A stretch of 64,000 nucleotides of DNA from Verpa conica (taxonomy: Eukaryota; Ascomycota; Pezizomycetes; Pezizales; Morchellaceae), in contig JAUFSD010000003.1 of assembly GCA_033030425.1 (NCBI GenBank), positions 372,001 to 436,000 on the forward strand, read 5' to 3'. The position numbers and the translations under genes are program-made. The first letter of the stretch is position 1. Each line of letters starts with the position of its first letter. A model generated the notes under the pieces. That model ran no database searches. It was not told where the DNA came from and was given only the letters and a program-made list of their open reading frames with translations. Positions 12,381 through 23,358 of this stretch are shown here, piece by piece.

Positions 12381-12699
12381 TCTGCCTACTACTCTTCCGC
12401 GGTTCCTCTGGGTTCGATTGTTTTATTTGGGGGAGTGATTTCTGCTTGTCGATTCTGATGATAGGTAGTATCCCCTGAAGCTTTTTGCGAGAGGACAGCT
12501 GTTGTGCAGCAATGGGCAGGGGGTTTAGGGCAAAGGATGAGGTTGAATATTGGCTTGGCAAAAACCTTCGAGGTGCAGCAAGGTAAAACTCCACGTTCAC
12601 CACAACTGGTCACTGTCACTCCACCTCTGTCCACAATACATATAAACATTCACGTCCCCCTCTCAGTGACAGATATTCCATCTCTCCCCAAGATTCACT
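12381..12699. promoter_or_regulatory. Shared divergent promoter, SEC27/SRP102
   Basis: This 319-base interval separates the two start codons of SEC27 (leftward) and SRP102 (rightward), so it must hold both 5' UTRs and both promoters. The products act in adjacent steps of the secretory pathway, so joint control is plausible but inferred. I did not identify a specific factor site with confidence. Confidence 0.6.
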
Positions 12700-13655
12700 A
12701 TGGAGTCCTCTTTACCCTCACCAGATACTACGCCACTACTCCCATCACCGAGTGCAGATTCAGGCTCTCTCCTCGTCTCATTTTTCAACCCTTCTTTCCC
12801 AGTTTTTATCGTGACAGTTATCGTTATCTTTCTAACCCCTTTATTGATCCACACGGTGATATTCCGCTCGCGAGCTGCGACTACTCTCCCTACATTCCTC
12901 TTAGTTGGTCCAGCTGGCAGTGGAAAAACCTCTCTCATGACATCTGTACGTTTCCCCTATACATACTCTACGCACTCCCGGCATACTAATATCTATCATA
13001 GTTTGAATCCGAAACCGAGACTGGAAAGCCACCCCCAGACACCCGTACCAGCCAAACCCCCCTATCACTCGAATGCTCTATCCCTGCTTTACTGGCAGGA
13101 ACGTCTAAATACCGCTCGGCCAACGACCCATCTATGAAGGCATTCATAAAGTTTCTCCTTCTCGACACCCCTGGCCACGGAAAACTGCGTCATCTTGCAT
13201 TGTCTCAGATCTCATCTCCTGTCATCCGTGGTGTCATCTTTGTTCTCGACTCTTCTTTGACCGATGTTCGTGGGACCGCTGAATACCTCTACGATATTCT
13301 CTTGGCGATGCAAAAGGCTGCTTCTGCACCTGGAACTACCGCAACTCAGCCTAGGAGATTGTTGATTGCTTGTAACAAGAGCGACGTGTTTACAGCGCTT
13401 CCTGCCAGCAAGATACAGAAGCTTTTGGAAGAGGAGATTACTAAGATGAGGGTTTCGAGGGCCAAGGGTATTCTGGATGTTGACGATGATGGTGAAGGCA
13501 ATGAGGAGAAGGAGTGGCTTGGTGAGGGTGGGGAGGGTCCATTCGAGTTTAAGGCTATGGAGGAAGTTGGTGTAGAGGTCGAGGTAAAGGGTGGCAGCGT
13601 AGAGAAAAAAGAGTGGAAAGACCGATTGAGTGTATTCATTGGCGGTTGCCTATAG
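12700..13655 (+). CDS. SRP102: Signal recognition particle receptor beta subunit
   Basis: Membrane-anchored small GTPase of the ER signal recognition particle receptor; it docks SRP-ribosome complexes at the translocon. Exons are 12700..12945 and 13002..13655 (56-base intron, GTACGT...ATAG), giving 299 residues. A single N-terminal transmembrane helix is seen (FPVFIVTVIVIFLTPLLI, about residues 30-50). The P-loop GPAGSGKTS follows, then the DTPGHGKLR motif (G3) and NKSD (G4). An acidic/Gly-rich insertion (EGNEEKEWLGEGGEGP) precedes the C-terminal part, and the C-terminus is FIGGCL. Position and length fit the family. The gene is head-to-head with SEC27. Confidence 0.94.
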
Positions 13656-14095
13656 TGCCCACCTTCTTTCGTCTTGATTCAAACTTATGATGTTTGAGCG
13701 TTTAATGTTTTATTGTTATCACAAGAAATGTCTATATAATGAAATAGTGGATAGGTTGGGTTTAATGTTTATTCTTAGCGTTTATTTATGTTCCATCTAT
13801 TCTAGTAATTATTAGAGCATTTTACGTGTAAAAGTCACATTCAATACTACGATAAATAAATAAAATAGGCCGTTCACTATATACATTCCACAATCCCGTA
13901 CTCTTTTGGAATTGTATTCGACGTCATGGTGAATCCGACCGGGTAACGACTCTCTACCATGAATACCGTGCATAAAGTGGATGTGTGAATAATCCCTACC
14001 CCGCCAAAGCCACCCCACCAAATAAACAATTTCACAGTTCCAACATCACCATATATTTAACTAATCAACTATACATAAGATTGAGTTCAGGTAGA
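13656..14095. other. Spacer SRP102-RPE1
   Basis: About 440 AT-rich bases containing the SRP102 3' UTR and the RPE1 promoter (both genes rightward). No gene or strong motif is seen. Confidence 0.5.
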
Positions 14096-14936
14096 ATGGC
14101 ACCCAAACCGATAATCGCGCCTTCAATCCTCGCATCCGACTTCGGAAACCTCTCATCAGAATGCTCCCGCGTCATTAAAGAGCATGGTGCAGACTGGCTG
14201 CATATTGATATCATGGATGGACATTTTGTCCCTAATATTACAATTGGAGCACCTGTTGTTACCTGTATTAGAGGGAGTGTAGAAAGGAGTACAGATTGGA
14301 GTAAGGGAGTTTTCGACTGCCATATGATGGTTGCTGAGGTTTGTAGGCCCGGGGGGGGACGAGAATGTTTCAATGATTTTGTATGAACGAAACACTGAAA
14401 ATGTGATAGCCCCAAAAGTGGCTCGAGGACTTCAAGAAAGCCGGCTGCGACCTATACTGTTTCCACTACGAAGCTGCTGTTACCTCTAAAGACCCAGCTA
14501 CTACACCACAAGAGCTAATAAAGAATATCCATGCCTTGGGAATGAAAGCTGGTGTTGCAGTAAAGCCAGATACACCTGCCGATGTACTCTACCCGCTTTT
14601 AGATGGCGACGTTGAAAAACCCGATGTTTGTAACCTCAGACAGCCGTTAAAGATTATTCTAACACCCTGTAGATGGTCCTGGTGATGACTGTTGAGCCCG
14701 GGTTTGGAGGACAAAAGTTTCAAGCCCGTTGCATGCCTAAAGTTTCTGCATTGCGGGAAAGATATCCGGAGCTGGATATCGAAGTTGATGGTGGGCTCGG
14801 GCTAGGGACGATTGACCAGGCGGCCGAGGCGGGTGCGAATGTGATTGTTGCCGGGACGGCAGTGTTTGGGGCCGAGAGCCCGGGAGAAGTCGTGAAGAGG
14901 TTGAGGGAAACAGTACAGAAGAACTTGGCGAGGTAG
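14096..14936 (+). CDS. RPE1: Ribulose-phosphate 3-epimerase
   Basis: Interconverts ribulose 5-phosphate and xylulose 5-phosphate in the non-oxidative pentose phosphate pathway; a cytosolic, metal-dependent TIM barrel. Exons are 14096..14338, 14410..14625 and 14673..14936, all phase 0, giving 240 residues, the expected length. Family motifs visible are [28 protein letters not shown] (metal-binding His and catalytic Asp), [18 protein letters not shown] and EVDGGLG (second catalytic Asp) followed by AGTAVFG (phosphate grip). The start [16 protein letters not shown] matches the usual family start, although the frame is open further upstream. Both introns use the donor GTTTGT, unusual at +3. Confidence 0.96.
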
Positions 14937-15873
14937 AAGAAGGATAACGAGCTGTTTCTACCTTGGAGTTGAACTCTGTAGGCATTGTGTTCCATCTATT
15001 TTCTTTCTTTCTTTCTTTTGGCGGTATATAAAATACCCCCTTTAGCTACTAAATACCTTCTCTTAGCTACCAAAATGAAAATCATTTAGCCTATCAGCTG
15101 GTGTCTTAGCTTCTATTTCCAAGGCTTAGTTTAACGGTGCCCAGGCCAAATAGGGGCCGGTGTTGGTAACAATAGACAACAGAAACTGTCATCCTTGGCA
15201 AGTTGGCTTCTAGTCTCCTCACAAACCTAACTAGCTGGTTAGCTTCATCTTTTTTCTCCCTTTCTTTTTCTCAACCCATAACGTCAATGTAGCCCCCCAG
15301 CTATAAGGCCTCTCTTAAAATTAATTGTGTGGTTTATCCTATTAGATAATATGGCTAGGGCTGGCCAGCCAAGCACCAAAAACGACTAATGACTGCACAA
15401 TACAGTACTGTAGCTATCGATGTTCTCAGAGTGGCTCTTGACGTAAGACGGATGATAGTTCTTGATTGGACTAGTCCTGCTCCTCCAGCTATCTATAGAT
15501 ATATATATAAACCTAACCCTTGTTGTCACGGTGTCTCCACAGTACGCTCGCCTTATAATATTTCAGTTTATAGGAATATTAATGATAGGAAACCTCGGAA
15601 AACGTCTCGCTAGCTAATATTTGGTAAATTCTTAGGACCGGGCGCCTAAAACCGAGTTAGAACACTTCTAGTAAAAAGTCTTCCTAATTATTGGCCCCTG
15701 CTAAGATCATGTACTATGTTAGCAGAACTAAAAAAACTTCATTAGCCCTGCAATTTTTTATTTCAAGATCAAGGTTAATGAAAGCTGTCCATTAACCTTA
15801 CCTCACCTCCACTGTCACAAACATTAATTTCAACATCACCCTTTCTTTCCTTCAACCCCGAGAGGTAATAGCA
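14937..15873. other. Intergenic, about 0.9 kb
   Basis: RPE1 3' UTR with a short TTTC run at about 15000-15019, then AT-rich sequence and the promoter of the next rightward gene. No gene was recognised. Confidence 0.5.
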
Positions 15874-17089
15874 ATGCCGGAAATCTTTGTACCAAGCTTT
15901 TTCGCTACTGGCGATGAAGAATTGCGTTTTACTCAAACAGTTCTTCGCTACTTTGATGTATTTTCTCTTTGACCCCCCTCGCCCTGCAACTGAAACTTCT
16001 ACTTACGTAGTTTAATTCTTTTTTTACTAAGATGAATGATTAGGTTTATTTTGGTCTACACTCTGTAACCAATTGTTCTCTGTTCCCTGGTTATGTACCG
16101 TATGGAGACGTTTTAAACATCATCAACTGGGGAATAGAAGAATCAGGTCGCTTCGAAGAAATGCTTTTCAAGCTCCGGAGTTTCTTAGAGGAACTTGGAA
16201 ACGACAATATCTGGAGGCATGCAATCCGGTATGCCCAAATTGATAGGAACCTCATCCCCCCACCTACCAAAGCAGCAAATATTTCAGTTTCATCTAGTGG
16301 CGAGGTCTCCTTGTCCTATGGTAACAGTACCGGAGCAAAACTCTTAGAAGCAGAAATAGAAGAAACCCGTGATCATGCCACTACAATGCAGGCGGCGGCC
16401 ACACTAATTGGAATGCTTCACAGTACCACACCGAGTATTCCCCATATATTCCTTGTAAGTATCAAAGCTAAAACTAGGTGACTATAGGAACAACTGACGA
16501 CGATATAAGCGGAGCAAAAATTCTCCTTGAAATGTCAAAAAGCACTACTGTCCCAGGTGTCACTATTGTAACGTCAACTAGCCAGAATCCGAGTGCAAAT
16601 ACACCCATGCGCTGGAATTCCAGCCATATCTATCCCACACCAGCCCAAGCTCTGGGGGAGAGGGCCCGTGCCAATGCGGCCGAAATACACGCTCGCAGTG
16701 TTAAAGAAGAACAGCGTCGTCGGGTTAGAAGCACCCGTACGAAGCCGTCCTTTACTACTACCTCAATCTCAGAGATTAGTAAAGCAACAAAAACCACCCG
16801 AACCGCCAGAGAAGAGGTCTCCTACACTACCATCGAGCTTTCGCTTCCTGTCGAGCCTCCCCCCATTAATTTTGATAGGCCGAAGAAGACCTCGGTGGAG
16901 GATTCCACGTCTTCTAGCCAGACAGTAGAGTTCTCAACTCCAGTGCCTCCAGTAAACAAAAAAAAAAGGCAACGTGAGCCGAGCGGTAAAATGCCAGAGA
17001 GGAGGAGTGTCCGTCAGGGAAATATGGTTACCGGGGGAGCTGAACCAGACAAAATTCTGGGCATAGAGTTAGATATCTTCACGCCTTAG
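15874..17089 (+). CDS. Hypothetical protein, unrecognised family
   Basis: A spliced gene I do not recognise. Exon 1 (15874..15957, MPEIFVPSFFATGDEELRF) joins exon 2 at 16044 after an 86-base intron with a GTATTT donor, giving VLRYFDVYFGLHSVTN. Exon 2 continues through a helical-looking region (FEEMLFKLRSFLEELGND). The second intron is ambiguous. Exon 2 may end at 16422 or 16434 with exon 3 at 16488 (354-358 residues); a perfect GTAAGT at 16455 would give either a 23-base intron or a longer intron to an acceptor near 16585. Exon 3 runs to 17089 and is Ser/Thr/Pro-rich, with a basic KKKRQREPSGK stretch that may be a nuclear signal and a hydrophobic end (ILGIELDIFTP). It lies on the same strand as RPE1 and is convergent with GLN4. 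Confidence 0.65.
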
Positions 17090-17576
17090 GAAGTATTGAA
17101 CCTAAATAGTCACTTTCTTATTTTTAAATTAGTTTTTTGCATTTAGTTATTTTCCGTTTAGTTAGCATACCTTACCCAACACGTATGTAGTGGTAGTCAA
17201 GCCAAGTATATAGACTTGTTGCCATGTGTCAATGATTTAGAACTAACATTGCAGGGGTCTAGGTGGCAGGGGTTGTCTTAATCTCTATCTTTCTTACTCT
17301 TGTATGCTTTTTAAGCTACCGTTCGCGGATAGACATAGAAAAGGTTAAAATAAGTCCTATAATATAGGTTTATTTTTTATCTACAAAATAAAATTATGAG
17401 TGTAAAGACTGTTCTAGTTTATATTGATAATCGTTGGCTATATCGTAAATATCCGCCGAGTGACTTAAGATAATAGGCTGGATGAAAAAGCAAAAAAGAA
17501 TATGCTAAAAAAAAACAATACAGTCAACCACCTCAACACCACCAGTAAAAGCAATCCACTCTCCTACTACATGTCA
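17090..17576. other. Convergent 3' ends spacer
   Basis: 487 AT-rich bases between the stop codons of the unrecognised gene (rightward) and GLN4 (leftward). It must contain both terminators. No gene seen. Confidence 0.5.
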
Positions 17577-20111
17577 CTAAGTACTCTTTCCCGCATCCTC
17601 CTTCAATGTAACAATACGATTCAACACCAACGCCTCCCCTTTTGTATCACTATCTAGCGCAAAATACCCTACTCTCAATGCCTGGAACCTCACTGTCTCC
17701 GGCCCCGCAACCTTCGTATTCTTCTCCCCCTCCAACTCTGGCCACGGAGCTCTTGCTCTAATCTCGTGGATTCCAATCTCGATGATTGCCTTCGAGAAAA
17801 CTTGTTCGCTATCGGGGTTAATATCTGCCAAAAACCCGTCTGGATTGTTTTCTGGGTTTTCAGACATGAAAAGCTGATTGAAAATACGGGCCTCGACAGG
17901 TACTGGAGAGCCTTTTGTGGGACAGTCGGCGACCCACTGAATGTATGTTTTTGGCTTTTTGAACGGCATGTCATTTTCATAGTGTGCAAGAACTTCAACG
18001 ACCCTCCCTGTTGCATCCTTCGAGAATGCCGTAGCACGGATTGTAAATGGAACTTTAAGTAGTCCCACGCTCTTGCCTGGTGCGAGACGGAAGTAGTCCG
18101 CACTGTCAACCTCTCTGAAGTCAGACCGATCGATATAAATTACCCGTGTGAATGGGATCATATGGGTTCCCATTTTATTATCGTTAGACTTAAACGGTAA
18201 TTCAAATTCCTCAAGATGGTCGTGGGGAAGGTTTTCGATCACAACACGAATAGGATCGGGAATCATCATGAGACGAGGGACGGTATCCTCGAGGTAGCGA
18301 CGTACAGTTTGCTCGAAACGTTTAATCTGCACAAAGGAGTGCGCTGTGGTTACGCCGAGTTCGTTGACGAACTGGAGAATAGCCCCAGGAGGAACACCGC
18401 GGCGACGTATAGCCACGAGGGTGTAGAGTCTTGGATCATCCCAACCTCGGACGTAGCCTTCGCCAACAAGGCGTGCGATTTTTCGTTTACTCATGATAGT
18501 GCCAGTGAGGTTGAGGCGGCCATACTCGCGCTGCTGCGGACGGTAGATTTCGAGGACGTCGCAGAGCCAGTCGTAAGATTCGCGGGAGTTAATAAATTCA
18601 GTTGTACATAGTGAGTGAGAGATATTTTCGAAACTATCGCATAGGCAGTGGGTGAAGTCATATGTAGGGTAAATCTTCCATTTGTCGCCGGTGCGGTGAT
18701 GTTCGGCGTTGAGGACGCGGTAGGCTGTTAGGTCCCACATCTGAGGATTTCCGGAACCCAGGATATCCTGCTTCATCCTGAGCTGAGCTTCCTGTGGTTG
18801 AAACTTCCCGTCTCTCATCTGCCTAAAAAGGTCCAAACTCTCCCCTATGGGTCTGTTTCTGTGTTCACACTCGGATCTCGGGCCGCGATCCTTACCTCCT
18901 CTCTGTGCGTTTACTTCCTCAGCAGTACAATGGCAAACATAGCCCTTCCCACGATTAATCAAGTCTTCAGCAAGTTGGTATAGAGTGTCAAAGTGGTCAG
19001 ATGCGTGAGTAATCTTGTAAGGCTTGAAACCAAGCCATTCAACAATTTCTAGTATCGCCGTGAAGTACTTTTCTTCTTCGGCCTTGGGATTCGTGTCATC
19101 ATAGCGGAGGTAGCATTCACCCCCATGATAGCGCGCGAAACCAAAATTAACAGCGATGGCTTTTGAGTGTCCAATGTGGAGGTAACCATTTGGCTAAAAT
19201 TTAGAATTAAATCAGCTCTAGCTATTTCTAGAATTAAAGCTTTATGGGAAACAAACCTCTGGGGGGAATCGGGTGAAAACTTTGCCTTTAGTAGCTTTCA
19301 AATGGGCTTCCATGTTTGCCGGAATGATTTGCTCGTTTCCACCAGGTTTATGAAGGCTGGCCAAGAAACCTTCCTCGAACATCCTATCTTTGCTGATCTC
19401 TTCATCTTTCTTCACCTCTTTTTGTTTTCCCTTTGCGCCTACAGTAGCTTTTAGCTGCTTCTTTGGAGGAGCATCCCTTTCATCTTTTGGCCCAAGCAGG
19501 GCTGCGAGTTGGGTATCAAGCTCTTTCTTGACCTCGGCCGGAGGAGCCCATCTTAAGGGTGTTGCAGTCTTCAAGTTCACAAGAACTGGTGTCATCGCCT
19601 TATATCGCTGGTCTAAAATGGTGTCTTTGTTCGCTCCAAGGTACTCGGCAACAGCAGCGGTAATTCCCTCGGCTACGAACTCAATCCCTATCACAAGTAC
19701 TCTGGTAAGTTACGGGCCTCAAAAGAAACAAAATAACCCCTTACCAACACCACATTCCTTATCAAAATCTGTCGCATCAATCTCTCCTTTACAAGATTTG
19801 ATGTATTTTACGGCGGCATCAACTTGAACATTTGTCTTAATCCTCCCATCTTTGATAGCTTTCGCTACATATTCCCTCTTCCCACCCAACGAGCCAGAGT
19901 CTTTCGTAGCGGTAACTAACGATGCAAATGCAGTGGCTGCCTTAGGATCTATTCCCGTTGTTTCTGGCTCGACCCCAGCTTCTAGTAAGATCTCAGTCCA
20001 GGCTGTAGAAATCTTTTTGTTCTTTAACGCTTCTTTGAGCGGTTTCTCGCCCAGGCCGAGAACGGCAAAGCGGGGGGCGAGGGTAGCCTCTTCTGGGCTC
20101 AAGTCGGTCAT
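17577..20111 (-). CDS. GLN4: Glutaminyl-tRNA synthetase, cytosolic
   Basis: Charges tRNA-Gln with glutamine. Minus-strand exons are 20111..19745, 19687..19257 and 19193..17577, giving 804 residues, close to the yeast enzyme. Residues 1 to about 200 form the eukaryote-type N-terminal appended domain (LKNKKISTAWTEILLEAGV). A Lys-rich linker follows (KKQLKATVGAKGKQKEVKK). The class I catalytic core starts at RFPPEPNGYLHIGHSKA, with the HIGH motif at about residues 272-275. The KMSKS-equivalent is MSKRK at about residue 500, within GTIMSKRKIARLV. Other family signatures are LRYDDTNPKAEEEKY and YDFTHCLCDSFENISHSLC. The C-terminal beta-barrel anticodon domain follows. A MITE lies about 190 bases upstream of the start. 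Confidence 0.96.
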
Positions 20112-21711
20112 TATTTTTCTAAGCAGCCTGTATCTATCGAGATTTTTCTTGCTGTGTAATAGTGTTGTTATGTGGGATGAGATCTTATCGCAGGATGTTT
20201 GTTGTTTTAAGGTGGGGCTACTTGACTCATGGGACCCCGCGATATGAGGCTGAATTCAGGGTAACTGTTTCCAATTGACCTCACTCTTTGGTTAGTTAAT
20301 TAACAGGGGGGAACCTTTCCTATGCCAGTGACCGGGGTGCATACCTTCCGGATACCATCCACTGCAAAGTGTGCCAGCCAAAAATGTGAAACCTTTGCAA
20401 CACGATCCACCAACACTCTTATTAGGCCCTTTGGTGCTTACAGATAGGGTAACTTTGTAGTGAATTTTCCTTGGGCTTTATATCACTAGGTGTTTTTTTG
20501 CAGGCAAGGGGAAAAAGGGAATAAAAACAATTATACTAGCTAGGGGATATCAGTGTTACTCTTCTAGCAGGTATGGTGTGCTATTGTATGCTGTAGACTA
20601 AGTTGTTTGGGCATGCGAATTTTGTATCCTGCCTAAGTACACCAAAGACCAGATATTTTTACTAGATTCCTATATAATATACTAAGGGGGGGGGTTATGT
20701 TGTGTGCTGGGTAAAGGTTTCGCATTTTGGCTGGCACACTTTGCAGTGGATGGCATCGAAAAGGTATGCACCTCGGTCGCTGGCATACGAAAGGTTCCCC
20801 GGTTATCATATATAAATATCGGAGTATGATAATGTGCAACTTAAAACTACTTTTATCGCTGAGACATTTTTCTATATCAGAATGTATGCATGAGTGAGAA
20901 GGGGCGTACTATATGAAGGTCTACGCTCACACTATTCTCCCTACAATCTACAAAATCTGGGTCAGCTTCGACTACCCTCGACCCTGCTCTAGGCTAGCAC
21001 TATACCCGGGTTTTACAAAATGTAATGTAATTTCTATGGCCGAGGGAAAACAGTATAGTTTACTTTCAAATATATAAGCACAGAAATCGGCTGAAAGTTT
21101 CTGCTAACCGAAGAAACTATCCTCACTGATCTCAAAACTTAGCAACCAATACCCTTTGGCTTGAGAAAACTTCCTTTTAAAATATGCATTTCATTGACAC
21201 CTTCAAAGTTAGAAAGAAAGGAAAAATCCATATTGGTATGATTCTGGCTTCGTTTTTCTGGTATTTCTTTTTACTAAGTTGAGGTCGTTTGGTAATAGAT
21301 AGTAGTAATTACAAGTTTATCAAAATAGGGGCCATTAGATCTATCTAATAGCTAAATCCCAAATCCGTAGAGACTATCCTATTTTAGTAGATCTTTCTCA
21401 TAATTTATTCTTTTGGCTGAGTCTCTATTTGATTGGAAACATCCATCCCCCCGCAAATATGCATGTAATTACCATTAAAAAAAAGTACTATTGATTGTAC
21501 CTTATTCAAAAAAAGATTCATATCAGTCCCTATAACTTTACTTCATAACTCATATTATAATATTCACCGATTATGAGTCCACTTTATCACCCCCCACTTT
21601 AAGTGCCGAGCCTCCATGTTCTTAACATAGGCAGATTTATTGCTTTACGCACCAATCTACCTTATAAATGCACAACGTAAACCACACCTTATAACGCCAT
21701 TCCCTTATACT
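20112..21711. other. Intergenic between GLN4 start and AP-3 mu 3' end
   Basis: 1.6 kb, AT-rich, containing the MITE at 20303-20803. Apart from that element I see no gene and no other structured repeat. Confidence 0.5.
20303..20803. mobile_element. MITE-like element, 501 bp, long terminal inverted repeats
   Basis: Two inverted arms of about 90 bases (20308-20397 and 20713-20800) match at roughly nine positions in ten by eye. The shared core ACTGCAAAGTGTGCCAGCC is identical in both. Ends read ACAGGGG on the left and ACCGGGG on the right (reverse complement). Both are flanked by TA (20301-20302 and 20804-20805). Several arm differences are C/T or G/A changes, as expected for cytosine-directed decay. 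No internal ORF. It sits just upstream of the GLN4 start, so it could affect that promoter. Arms and TA flanks are seen; the transposon class is inference. Confidence 0.75.
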
Positions 21712-23358
21712 TCAGCACCTAACCTCCACGCCTACCGCCTTTGTCAAATACTTGACTCCTTTATATGGCTTGACCGAATCGCCTAATCCCTTACCACCAA
21801 CAACCTTCAAGCTCTCCACTTTCACCCCACTCGCCAGCCATCCCTTCACAGAGAATGAGACAAGTGCACACCGTGGCATTGCCGCTTCCATCCTCCTATT
21901 GTTCCTCTTACTATTCTTCTCCTTTTCATTCCTCTTACTCGCCGCTACACTACCACCGTTTGTGTCATGTGGTAAGTCATCTTTATACTCACCATCATCA
22001 TGAACCACTACTTCCTCGTCACTATCATCGTCCCCAGAATTATTCTTGATCACTACTCCAGTCCGGAACGTTACTGTCCCCCCTGTTGTCGCAAACGAAC
22101 CAGAGATTGGGATCTTCCATGTGACTTCCCGATTCTCATGATGGAACTCACCACGAGAACAACGTGTACCAATGAGTGTTTTTACAGTTGGTGGGAGAGG
22201 AATGGTGATATTGACGTCCTCTATAGTTGGATTATTGCTTGACCCACCAAACGCTGGGCTCCTGCTGGATCGCGACCCAAAAGCGCCAGATGAGGAGGCT
22301 GTGTTTGCAATCGGGGTAAGGTTTGATGTGGATATAAATACCCGGACTTCGAACTCTGAGTTTTGAGGTCCAAGCGCAGTCTTCATCTCTACTGATACGG
22401 GGAGCTGAAGTTGCGAGCTGCTTTTCGATGAGGATGGTAATAGGTCAATCTCGTAGGATGCTAGTACAAACTTCCCATCCGGAGGCACAAAAGATAGCTC
22501 GCCCGGTCGTTCCCGCCACCGTGTAAGCCGTACACAAGGATGGAATACTGGGAACTCGATACCACAGGAGGGGGCTGCGCCAAGCTTTTGCTTATTGCCT
22601 GATGGGGTCTGGAGTGTGAGGAGGAGATCAGGGATCCCAGAGAGCTTAGATGTAAAAGCTATTGTCCCATTTGAACGTGCGGAGAGGGGTCGGCCAGATG
22701 GCGCGATGGTAGCTGTGATAAGCTCGATTAAGTCGACATAAAGTTCATTATTGGTATGTCGGACATTAGAGCGGCGCCAAGGAATCGTAGAGAGGGTCTG
22801 TGCTGGTGAAGGAGCGAGGGATGTACTAGATTTTAAGTATTAGTATATAGACAAAAGATTAAAGTGGGATTTGTAGATATACCTTGGTAGACCAGTCACA
22901 TTACTTAGAAGCTTGCCCATTAAACTCGGCGGTAGAACCACATCCCTTAATGCGTTTGGTTCAGTTGTGAACGGGAATCCATCATCACACATCTCATTCA
23001 GAAGCTGAGCGACGATGTCATAATTTGACTCGATCTTAGTCCCCAGTATCGGGGAACCCAGATAATCCTCTAGCACATCAACGACTCTATGGAGAAACTC
23101 CAATACCAGTAACGGCTCTATCTCTGAGGTTGTTGGGGAGAGAAATAGTAGATTATTATGTACTATATTGAATAATAAAGTCGGTGGAGACGTACTAGGG
23201 AGGTATATCAACGAAGGCCGAGGTGACGGATGTGACTGATATAGTGAAAGTAATGACAAAGCCGTAGTGGCTTGCCGTGAGCGCCATTCATGCTGTAAGA
23301 TAGGCGAAGGAGTAGGAGAGAAGCGGTCAAAAATGTACAAGGCTTCCACAGCACTCAT
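21712..23358 (-). CDS. APM3: AP-3 adaptor complex mu subunit
   Basis: Medium chain of the AP-3 adaptor, which sorts cargo from Golgi to vacuole and recognises tyrosine motifs. Minus-strand exons are 23358..22883 and 22825..21712 (57-base intron, GTATAT...CTAG), giving 529 residues. The start used, MSAVEALYIFDRF, fits the longin-like N-terminus; the frame is open upstream. The N-terminal domain contains LVLEFLHRVVDVLEDYLG and TKIESNYDIVAQLLNEMCDDG, typical of mu chains. The C-terminal mu-homology domain begins around VPWRR-like sequence (STIPWRRSNV) and includes ISFVPPDGKF-type sequence (GELSFVPPDGKFVLASYEI), TRCSRGEFHHENREVTWKI and SVKGWLASGVKVESLKV. An acidic then basic insertion (GDDDSDEEVVVHDDG to KRNNRRM) lengthens the domain, as in many fungal copies. 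Confidence 0.93.
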
